Part shown: in pieces, positions 1-5,294 of the stretch
Layout: each line of letters opens with the position of its first letter
Position numbering within the stretch: position 1 is the stretch's first letter
Source: a bacterium
Lineage (GTDB): Bacteria > Patescibacteriota > UBA1384 > XYA2-FULL-43-10 > 1-14-0-10-43-13
Direction of reading: 5' to 3'
NCBI GenBank assembly: GCA_030649445.1
Contig: JAUSKR010000022.1
Location: 1 to 13,897, forward strand
Length of the DNA stretch: 13,897 bases
Translations under genes and position numbers: made by a program
The notes under the pieces: generated by a model
Database searches by the model: none
What the model was told of the DNA's origin: nothing
Seen by the model: only the letters and a program-made list of their open reading frames with translations

Positions 1-21
1 CCTCCCCTCGGAGAGGGGAGG
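1..21. repeat. Perfect palindrome at left edge
   Basis: CCTCCCCT and AGGGGAGG form perfect 8-bp arms around a 5-base loop. It has the same design as the palindrome inside the adenosylhomocysteinase gene (6304-6324). It lies in the open frame that leads into the membrane protein, so it may be translated. Confidence 0.6.
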
Positions 22-1210
22 AATTAGACCGAGGATGACAGTCCCAAAGCTTACCAGCTTATTTACCCCGAGCTATGTCGAGGGGCTGCTTACAAGCTTA
101 AAAGCTGCTTTGGCTGCGAGTGCGATTGTCATTGTTTGGCCGTATTTTACTTTCGATTACGCCGGTTATTTGAAATTGCAACAAATTCCCCCAGAGTACA
201 CCGACCTCCACAATTATTTTGAGGCCAATGAAGATGTTTGTCAGAAGATTTATTATCCTCCCGGATTGGGCTTTATTTACTTCAATGGTGACGATAGTCC
301 GGGAGCATCCAATTCCGATGTCTTGGCCGTGTCTCTGGGTGTTCCATACCTGACCGATGGGGCATCGGTTTTGAATCTTCCAAGTGCTGAAATGTTTTAC
401 CGCAACGAGCTGGTGTCGCAATTTTACGAGATAAACGATAGTGGGCAATTTGTTTCGCTGCTGAACGAGGGTTCAATTGATTGCGTTATTGTCCGGACAG
501 ACCTAGGGACTAAATACAAGGACGCCTCAAATCTAGGCAAGGAAACCGATCCGGCCATAATCTCAAAATGGGAAAATACTGATTTGCTCGGTCTAGCCAG
601 ATCGAAACAGGGACTTAAGCTTGAGAAACAATTTGGTAAAAATATTTACATATTCAAATCCGAAATCCCTGCCTTGCCGGCAGGCAGGCGAAATCCGAAA
701 TCCGAAACAAATTCTAATTTCCAAAATACAAAAATGGAAGAAACTGGGAAAAATGCAACGGACCAATTTACTTACCGCTTATTTACCCCGAGCCATGTCG
801 AGGGGCCGCTTACAACTTACCCCTTACCCCTGACTGATTGGGCAACTGACTTTGTTTATTACAAGGATGGTTGGAGCAGAGGACGCTATGATTTTTGGCG
901 CAAACTTATTTTTACACAGCTTCGACAGGATTTTATTTACACAGACAACACAAGGGCTGTCTTAAATGGAAAAGTTGAACAGGATGGCAATTACGAGGTC
1001 TGGGCACGATATCTGACCGGTGGTACTGCTGGAGAAATGAAATTCAGAATTCAGAATTCAGAATTCAGAATTCAGAAAAATACAGGGGCAGAGAAATTTG
1101 TCTGGAAAAAGCTTGGGGATGTCGATGTAAAAAAAGGTGATAGTGTTGATATCAAAAATATCTCAGGTGAGAATGCTATCGCAGATCTAGTTTTAGTTAA
1201 AATTAATTGA
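2..1210 (+). CDS. Membrane-anchored extracytoplasmic protein, 5'-partial, with in-frame repeats
   Basis: The frame is open to the left edge, so this is probably the C-terminal part of a larger protein. The first ATG inside the window is at 35, within repeat DNA, and may not be the true start. Counting from that ATG, residues about 21-38 form a hydrophobic segment (AALAASAIVIVW). A soluble domain follows to about residue 208, beginning IPPEYTDLHNYF, which looks like the outer domain at the end of multi-membrane-span glycosyltransferase-like proteins. Residues about 265-391 look like a beta-sandwich of carbohydrate-binding type (GNYEVWARY ... LVLVKIN). Between these domains, about 55 residues are translated repeat DNA, and residues about 336-348 are a translated AATTCAG array. 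The gene ends 18 bases before the guanylyltransferase gene, so a joint role in surface polysaccharide or glycoprotein assembly is possible. The exact function is not recognised. Confidence 0.5.
   Translation, partial: LPSERGGIRPRMTVPKLTSLFTPSYVEGLLTSLKAALAASAIVIVWPYFTFDYAGYLKLQQIPPEYTDLHNYFEANEDVCQKIYYPPGLGFIYFNGDDSPGASNSDVLAVSLGVPYLTDGASVLNLPSAEMFYRNELVSQFYEINDSGQFVSLLNEGSIDCVIVRTDLGTKYKDASNLGKETDPAIISKWENTDLLGLARSKQGLKLEKQFGKNIYIFKSEIPALPAGRRNPKSETNSNFQNTKMEETGKNATDQFTYRLFTPSHVEGPLTTYPLPLTDWATDFVYYKDGWSRGRYDFWRKLIFTQLRQDFIYTDNTRAVLNGKVEQDGNYEVWARYLTGGTAGEMKFRIQNSEFRIQKNTGAEKFVWKKLGDVDVKKGDSVDIKNISGENAIADLVLVKIN
57..95 (+). repeat. Direct repeat copy A (pairs with 777-815)
   Basis: This 39-base segment recurs at 777-815 with only two mismatches (74/794 and 87/807). 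The offset is exactly 720 bases, so both copies are read in the same frame, as LFTPSYVEG here and LFTPSHVEG in copy B. The core, CCCCGA ... TCGAGGGG, is an imperfect palindrome. Confidence 0.8.
656..704 (+). repeat. AAATCCG heptamer array split by a 21-base palindrome
   Basis: Two AAATCCG-type units at 656-668 are separated from two more at 691-704 by a GC-rich palindrome (CCTGCC ... GGCAGG). Deleting exactly 21 bases (669-689) restores an unbroken array of four heptamers. This is good evidence that the palindrome inserted into a pre-existing array. All of it is translated in the membrane protein. Confidence 0.75.
777..815 (+). repeat. Direct repeat copy B (pairs with 57-95)
   Basis: Second copy of the 39-base repeat, identical at 37 positions. 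It encodes LFTPSHVEG inside the repeat-derived linker of the membrane protein, just before the C-terminal beta-sandwich domain. Confidence 0.8.
1041..1075 (+). repeat. Five tandem AATTCAG heptamers within a gene
   Basis: Five perfect AATTCAG units stand end to end. They are read in frame inside the C-terminal beta-sandwich domain and give a seven-residue peptide period (FRIQNSE). The array probably forms an extra loop between strands. Copy number could vary by slippage, and only changes of three units would keep the frame. Confidence 0.85.
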
Positions 1211-1228
1211 TTAACAAGAGGTAAAGAC

Positions 1229-2305
1229 ATGTACGCAGTAATAATGGCTGGCGGGCAAGGTACAAGACTATGGCCGCTGTCACGACAAAAACGGCCAAAA
1301 CAGCTTCATTCTCTTGTCGGAGAAAAATCTTTAATTGTTGAGACATTCGAGCGGATCTCGCTGACTCTTGATCCGAAAAATATCTTTATCTCGACAACAC
1401 CGGAATATTTAATTGAGATTAAAAAGCATCTGCCAGAGGTGTCAGCTGATAATTTTATTACCGAACCGTATCCAATGGGAACGGCGGCCGCGTGCGGCTT
1501 GGTCAGTAAGATTATCTCATTACGAGATTCTAACGCCATAGTGGCTCTTATCGCATCAGACGCCTATGTTAAAAACAAAAAAAGATTTGCCGAGGTACTA
1601 AAATATGCGGGCGAAGTTTGCGCAACAAATCCAAATCACATTATAACTATCGGTATTAAGCCGGACCGTCCAGAGGTTGGCTATGGCTATATCCATCTTG
1701 GTAAAAAACACGGCTCCAAAAGTGATATGTCGGCCTATGAGGTTGAGAGATTTGTTGAAAAACCGGATTTAGAAACAGCGGAAAAATATCTAAAAAGTGG
1801 CGAGTACCTCTGGAACACAAGCATGTTTATCTGGAAGACCAGTCTCATTCTCGATCTGATCGAAAAAGACCTGCCCAAAACCAGCAAAGCTTTGGACAAA
1901 ATTGCCGGTGAGTACGGTAAAGCTGGCTACGCCAAAGCTCTTGAGAAACATTACAGAGAGACTGATGACACTTCTATCGACTATGGAATTATGGAGAAAA
2001 ATAAGAATATTCTTGTTGTCCCCGGTGATTTTGGCTGGTCCGACGTCGGCACTTGGAATACGATTCTGGAAGTTTTGTCAGAGATTAATGGCGTTGATGT
2101 TGTCTCTCGCGGTCACCATATCAGTGTTAATGACTCAAATATTTTAGTTATGGCTGGGGAGAAGCTAATTGCTACGGTTGGTCTCAAGGATGTTGTTGTT
2201 ATTGACACGCCCGACGCACTTCTGATTTGCAAAAGTAGTCAAGCTCATCGAGTCAAAGAGGTCATAAGCAGACTCAAGGATGAAAACAAACATCAATATC
2301 TTTAA
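1229..2305 (+). CDS. manC: Mannose-1-phosphate guanylyltransferase
   Basis: This enzyme makes GDP-mannose from mannose 1-phosphate and GTP, the donor for mannose and derived sugars in surface glycans. The N-terminus carries the nucleotidyltransferase signature MAGGQGTRLWPLSR followed by RPKQ (residues 7-25). The sugar-binding motif VERFVEKP is near residue 172, LWNTSMFIWK follows near 192, and DFGWSDVGTW lies near 270. At 358 residues it is the short form, without the C-terminal phosphomannose isomerase cupin domain found in longer ManC proteins. A Shine-Dalgarno-like AAGAGGT sits seven bases before the ATG. It follows the membrane protein by 18 bases, so the two are probably cotranscribed. 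The family assignment is firm; mannose rather than another hexose as substrate is inferred from the motifs. Confidence 0.93.
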   Translation: MYAVIMAGGQGTRLWPLSRQKRPKQLHSLVGEKSLIVETFERISLTLDPKNIFISTTPEYLIEIKKHLPEVSADNFITEPYPMGTAAACGLVSKIISLRDSNAIVALIASDAYVKNKKRFAEVLKYAGEVCATNPNHIITIGIKPDRPEVGYGYIHLGKKHGSKSDMSAYEVERFVEKPDLETAEKYLKSGEYLWNTSMFIWKTSLILDLIEKDLPKTSKALDKIAGEYGKAGYAKALEKHYRETDDTSIDYGIMEKNKNILVVPGDFGWSDVGTWNTILEVLSEINGVDVVSRGHHISVNDSNILVMAGEKLIATVGLKDVVVIDTPDALLICKSSQAHRVKEVISRLKDENKHQYL

Positions 2306-2314
2306 TAAAAATAT

Positions 2315-2344
2315 TTGACTTAAGTCACTACTTTTTGCTACCAT
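2315..2344 (+). promoter_or_regulatory. Promoter of the metK riboswitch leader
   Basis: TTGACT (2315-2320) and TACCAT (2339-2344) are separated by 18 bases. Transcription would start about 2351, just before the riboswitch. The -35 box is embedded in a perfect 12-bp palindrome, TGACTTAAGTCA (2316-2327), which could be an operator. No stronger promoter was seen between manC and metK. Confidence 0.55.
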
Positions 2345-2367
2345 TTCGGAGTACAACAATTTAATAC

Positions 2368-2470
2368 TCTTATCAAGAGTGATGATAGGGATCGGCCCGA
2401 TAATCATCCAGCAACTCTCTCGATATTTCGAGGCATGAGTGCTAAATCCGAGCTGAAAGGCAAGATAAAA
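2368..2470 (+). promoter_or_regulatory. SAM riboswitch (SAM-I clan) controlling metK
   Basis: This leader senses S-adenosylmethionine and turns off expression of its synthetase. Conserved blocks are TTATCAAGAG, GGGATCGGCCC, CCAGCAAC and GTGCTAAATCC. P1 is TTATC (2370-2374) with GATAA (2464-2468). P2 is GATGAT (2381-2386) with ATCATC (2403-2408), plus GGG/CCC. P3 is ACTC and CTCG with CGAG and GAGT (2414-2440). The loop TCGG (2392-2395) can pair with CCGA (2448-2451), matching the known SAM-I pseudoknot, usually CTGG/CCAG, with a compensatory change. The usual P4 helix has almost no room here, which could mean a SAM-I/IV-type variant. Confidence 0.9.
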
Positions 2471-2474
2471 ACTA

Positions 2475-2504
2475 AAATAATCTTGCTTCGTGGCAAGATT
2501 ATTT
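2475..2504 (+). terminator. Riboswitch-controlled terminator hairpin
   Basis: AAATAATCTTGC (2475-2486) and GCAAGATTATTT (2493-2504) form a perfect 12-bp stem with a 6-base loop, ending in an AT-rich tail. The 5' arm can instead pair with GCAAGAT (2460-2466), which overlaps the 3' strand of P1. This gives a simple switch: ligand-bound P1 frees the terminator, and unbound RNA forms the antiterminator. The U-tract is short, so termination strength is uncertain. Confidence 0.75.
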
Positions 2505-2645
2505 ATTAAATAACCAAGTAACAAGAGACAAGATACAAACAATATTCAATCACCAATATTCAAATTCCAAATATTTGAATCTTTGAAAATTTGAATTTGA
2601 GTTTTATTTGGTTCTTGCTTCTTGTATCTTGATTATTGCGACTGG
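2505..2645. repeat. Imperfect long inverted repeat between terminator and metK
   Basis: The left half (CCAAGTAACAAGAGACAAG, from about 2514) is an imperfect complement of the right half (GGTTCTTGCTTCTTGTATC, about 2610-2628). The centre holds smaller AT-rich palindromes built on ATTCAAAT/ATTTGAAT (about 2550-2580). The whole could fold into a hairpin of about 130 bases in the metK leader. It resembles a dispersed, non-coding MITE-like repeat. No gene is seen here. Confidence 0.6.
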
Positions 2646-2655
2646 AAGGAAATAA

Positions 2656-3819
2656 ATGGCGAAGACACTTTTTACTTCTGAATCAGTGACCGAGGGTCAC
2701 CCAGACAAGATGGCGGATCAGATTTCTGATGCAGTCTTAGACGCATTATTGGAGCAGGATCCAAAATCTCGGGTTGCAGTCGAAACTTTATTGACGAACG
2801 GTGCTTGTATCATCGCCGGCGAAGTGACGACGAACGCCTATGCTGATATGGCCAAAATCGCCCGCCGTGTCATTAAAGAAATTGGTTATGACGGCTGTGG
2901 TTTTCACCACGAAACGAGCGGTGTCATGACGGCGATTAAGGAGCAATCATCCGACATTGCCCAGGGCGTTGATAGCTTTACTAAAGACAAAGGCGGCAAA
3001 ATTATCAAGGAAGACCTCAAAAATATTGGGGCCGGTGATCAGGGCTTGATGTTCGGTTTTGCCTGCGATGAGACGACAGAGCTAATGCCGCTGCCAATCG
3101 TCCTAGCTCAGAGATTATGTCAGCGCTTGGCCGAAGTCCGCAAGAAAAACATTATCAAGGGTTTGTTTCCAGATGGCAAATCCCAAGTAACGGTCGAATA
3201 CTCAGATGGCAAACCAAGCCGGATTCACACCGTTCTGATCGCGGCTCAACACCAAAAGGACAAAGATCAAGCTGAGCTTAAAAAAGAAATTACTGAGAAA
3301 GTTATCAAACCGGTGATGAAAAGCTATGGCTTTCCGATCGATGATAAAACTATTATTTACGTCAACACGACCGGCAAGTTTGTCATTGGTGGTCCTGAAG
3401 GCGATACCGGCCTGACCGGCCGTAAAATTATTGTCGACACTTATGGCGGTTACGCCCGTCACGGCGGCGGCGCCTTTTCCGGCAAAGACCCCAGCAAAGT
3501 TGATCGAAGTGGCTGCTATGCCGCCCGTTGGGTCGCCAAAAGCGTTGTTGCCTCGGGTCTAGCTTCAAAATGCGAGTTTCAACTGGCCTATGCCATCGGT
3601 CGCCCCGAGCCGCTCTCTCTCTATGTTAATACCTACGGTACGGGGACAATTTCTGATGAAAAAATTATCGAACTAATTAAAAAGAACTTTGATCTCCGAC
3701 CGGGTGCTATTATCGAGGATTTGAAATTGCGCCGGCCAATCTACCGGCAAACCGCGGCCTATGGCCATTTCGGTCGACCCGATCTGGATCTGCCGTGGGA
3801 AAAGGTTAAGAAGTTGTAA
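2656..3819 (+). CDS. metK: S-adenosylmethionine synthetase
   Basis: MetK makes S-adenosylmethionine from methionine and ATP in the cytoplasm. The three-domain family is recognised from [13 protein letters not shown] at residues 6-18, with the ATP/metal-binding His and Asp, the hexapeptide GAGDQG near residue 126, and [17 protein letters not shown] near 270. The length of 387 residues is normal. The ATG at 2656 has GGAAGGA a few bases upstream. Expression should be controlled by the riboswitch and terminator at 2368-2504. The stop codon lies inside the first unit of a GTTGTAA array, so the last residues (KKL) may have been remodelled by the repeat. It heads a methyl-cycle cluster with the PfkB kinase and adenosylhomocysteinase. 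Confidence 0.97.
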   Translation: MAKTLFTSESVTEGHPDKMADQISDAVLDALLEQDPKSRVAVETLLTNGACIIAGEVTTNAYADMAKIARRVIKEIGYDGCGFHHETSGVMTAIKEQSSDIAQGVDSFTKDKGGKIIKEDLKNIGAGDQGLMFGFACDETTELMPLPIVLAQRLCQRLAEVRKKNIIKGLFPDGKSQVTVEYSDGKPSRIHTVLIAAQHQKDKDQAELKKEITEKVIKPVMKSYGFPIDDKTIIYVNTTGKFVIGGPEGDTGLTGRKIIVDTYGGYARHGGGAFSGKDPSKVDRSGCYAARWVAKSVVASGLASKCEFQLAYAIGRPEPLSLYVNTYGTGTISDEKIIELIKKNFDLRPGAIIEDLKLRRPIYRQTAAYGHFGRPDLDLPWEKVKKL

Positions 3820-3835
3820 GTTGTAAGTTGTAAGT
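3813..3835 (+). repeat. Left heptamer array (GTTGTAA)3
   Basis: Three perfect GTTGTAA units plus GT. The first unit supplies the metK stop codon (TAA, 3817-3819). The array is the reverse complement of the TTACAAC array at 4207-4234, so the two bracket the four-helix-bundle gene in inverted orientation. Confidence 0.85.
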
Positions 3836-3845
3836 CGGGAGGGAA

Positions 3846-4205
3846 ATGGCTGGTATCCAGAATTTTACCGAGATAATTGCCTGGCAAAAGGCGCATGAAT
3901 TGGTTCTTGAAATCTATCAGGCCACACATAACTTTCCGAAAATCGAAGATTATTGTCTGACAAGTCAGATTCGCCGAGCTGTCATTTCAATACCATCAAA
4001 TATTGCCGAAGGATTCAAAAGAAAATCAGCCAGAGATAGTGTCCACTTTTATAATATTGCCGACGGTTCATTAGAAGAAGTCAAATACCAATTAATCCTT
4101 GCAAAGGATTTGAAATATATTAGTCTGGAAGAATTTAGCAAATTATATAATTTATGTGAGGAAGTTGGAAGGCTACTAAACGGTTGGGTCAAGATTCAGA
4201 AATAA
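3846..4205 (+). CDS. Four-helix bundle protein (23S rRNA intervening-sequence type)
   Basis: The 119-residue protein matches the small all-helical family first described from 23S rRNA intervening sequences. Hallmarks are the early aromatic/basic WQKAHELV (residues 13-20), RRAVISIPSNIAEG (about 43-56), the H-FYNIADGSLEE segment (about 67-78), and a C-terminal amphipathic helix. Known structures form homopentamers, and the biochemical role is not established. GGGAGGGAA directly upstream supports the ATG at 3846. The gene is unrelated in function to the methyl-cycle genes around it and sits between inverted heptamer arrays only a few bases away on each side. This suggests it arrived as a cassette. 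No rRNA sequence surrounds it. Confidence 0.9.
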   Translation: MAGIQNFTEIIAWQKAHELVLEIYQATHNFPKIEDYCLTSQIRRAVISIPSNIAEGFKRKSARDSVHFYNIADGSLEEVKYQLILAKDLKYISLEEFSKLYNLCEEVGRLLNGWVKIQK

Positions 4206-4206
4206 C

Positions 4207-4234
4207 TTACAACTTACAACTTACAACTTACAAC
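4207..4234 (+). repeat. Right heptamer array (TTACAAC)4
   Basis: Four perfect TTACAAC units, the reverse complement of the GTTGTAA units at 3813-3833. The array starts two bases after the stop codon of the four-helix-bundle gene and ends one base before the ATG of the kinase gene. It therefore occupies the place where a ribosome-binding site would be expected. Confidence 0.85.
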
Positions 4235-4235
4235 T

Positions 4236-5174
4236 ATGAACTTAATAATTACCGGAACAATCGGACTTGACGACATCGAAACGCCCTTTGGCAAGGTGGC
4301 GGGGACATTAGGCGGCAGTGGCGTCTATGCGGCGCTGGCTGCTTCCTATTTTGCTTCACCCCGCCTTGGGTCCAGGCGGGGCAAGCCGGGATTGGTTTCA
4401 ATTGCTGGTGGTGACTTGTCAAAAGAACACTTAAAAACATTGAATCGTGTTGATACCACTGGTGTTGCCAAGGCAGGCAAAACGTTTCATTGGAGTGGTT
4501 TTTATGAATTTGATATGAATGAGGCTCAGACCAAGAAAACTGACTTAAATTCCCTCGCCGGCTACGAACCGGTTGTGCCGGACAAGTATAAAAAAGCTAA
4601 ATATTTATTTTTAGCCAATATTGACCCAGAGATCCAGCTCGAAGTTTTATCACAAATGAAATCGAAGCCCTTTGTCGTTCTCGACACGATGAACTATTGG
4701 ATCACAAGTAAAAAAGAAATATTAAAGAGTGTTATTGCCAAAGTTGATATTCTGGTCATGAACGAAGGCGAAGCGAGACAATTTTGTGGCACGCCAAACC
4801 TGATCAAAGCCGGTCGGCAATTGTTGGAATTAGGTCCAAACTACGTTATTATCAAAAAAGGCGAGCATGGCGCGTTATTATTTGGTCACAGCACTTTCTT
4901 CTCAGCTCCCGGTTATCCGCTCGAAGAAGTCAAAGACCCAACCGGTGCCGGTGACTCATTTGCCGGAGGTTTGATTGGCTATTTGGCTCGTCAGCACGTA
5001 AGCCAATCAGCCGGTAAGCCAGTAAGCTTTGAGGAAATTCGTAGAGGTATTATTTACGGCAGTGTCGTTGCTTCGTTCTGTGCCGAGGAATTTGGTTTGA
5101 AATATCTCGAAAATATTAGTCAAGCGGAGATTGATGAGAGATACGAGTTTATGAATAAAATAAGAGAATTTTGA
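4236..5174 (+). CDS. PfkB-family kinase, candidate adenosine kinase
   Basis: This is a ribokinase-like sugar/nucleoside kinase of 312 residues. The N-terminal substrate motif is GGSGVYAALAASY (residues 26-38). The C-terminal PfkB signature DPTGAGDSFAGG starts at residue 234, with Asp240 as the expected catalytic base and GAGD forming the anion hole. The substrate cannot be read from the sequence. Its position between metK and adenosylhomocysteinase makes adenosine, a product of the latter, a reasonable guess. Two stretches look like translated repeats: residues 41-49 (SPRLGSRRG), a palindromic element also found at 12055-12087, and residues 255-264 (VSQSAGKPVS), an imperfect 8-base tandem of GTAAGCC type. 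No Shine-Dalgarno site is visible, because a heptamer array fills that position. Confidence 0.85.
   Translation: MNLIITGTIGLDDIETPFGKVAGTLGGSGVYAALAASYFASPRLGSRRGKPGLVSIAGGDLSKEHLKTLNRVDTTGVAKAGKTFHWSGFYEFDMNEAQTKKTDLNSLAGYEPVVPDKYKKAKYLFLANIDPEIQLEVLSQMKSKPFVVLDTMNYWITSKKEILKSVIAKVDILVMNEGEARQFCGTPNLIKAGRQLLELGPNYVIIKKGEHGALLFGHSTFFSAPGYPLEEVKDPTGAGDSFAGGLIGYLARQHVSQSAGKPVSFEEIRRGIIYGSVVASFCAEEFGLKYLENISQAEIDERYEFMNKIREF
4354..4385 (+). repeat. Palindromic element inserted in frame in the kinase gene
   Basis: CTTCACCCCGCC and GGCGGGGCAAG flank a 9-base loop. The same arms occur in inverted orientation at 12055-12087 with a different loop. Here the element encodes residues 40-50 of the kinase, between the N-terminal motif helix and the strand KPGLVSIAGGD, where the family normally has a short turn. 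Confidence 0.8.
4998..5027 (+). repeat. GTAAGCC-type tandem read as 10 codons
   Basis: The sequence reads GTAAGCCA, ATCAGCCG, GTAAGCCA, GTAAGC, an imperfect 8-base period. It covers exactly ten codons (residues 255-264). The same words (GTAAGCC, ATAAGC, CAGCTGG) fill the intergenic inverted repeat at 5177-5277, so the gene segment probably derives from that repeat family. Confidence 0.65.
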
Positions 5175-5176
5175 AT

Positions 5177-5277
5177 AGCCTGTCAGCTGGTAAGCCTATA
5201 AGCCCGTAAGCTTTTAAGTGTGTAAGCGTTAGATTTTAATAGCTGACTGGCTGACCAGCTTATAAGCTTACTTGCTT
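5177..5277. repeat. Inverted repeat before adenosylhomocysteinase
   Basis: The left part (GTCAGCTGGTAAGCCTATAAG) is an imperfect inverse of the right part (TGACCAGCTTATAAGCTTAC). It fills almost the whole gap between the kinase stop and the AAGGA ribosome-binding site of the next gene. A transcript could form a long hairpin. It lacks a terminal T-tract, so a terminator role is doubtful. Confidence 0.6.
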
Positions 5278-5294
5278 CTAAACAAAGGAACAAT

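Noticed and set aside
98..476. Long open frames on the minus strand opposite the membrane protein
   Set aside because: They have no recognisable motifs, no ribosome-binding site, and lie opposite a plus-strand frame with a membrane segment and protein-like composition.
1041..1075. Possible CRISPR-like array
   Set aside because: The units are seven bases, directly adjacent and without spacers. This is a simple tandem repeat.
3846..4205. 23S rRNA intervening sequence, implying a nearby rRNA gene
   Set aside because: The protein family fits, but the flanks are metK and a kinase gene. No rRNA sequence is present on either side.
5177..5277. Rho-independent terminator between the kinase and ahcY
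   Set aside because: The inverted repeat is imperfect and lacks a T-tract after the stem. The gene order suggests read-through. It is listed as a repeat instead.
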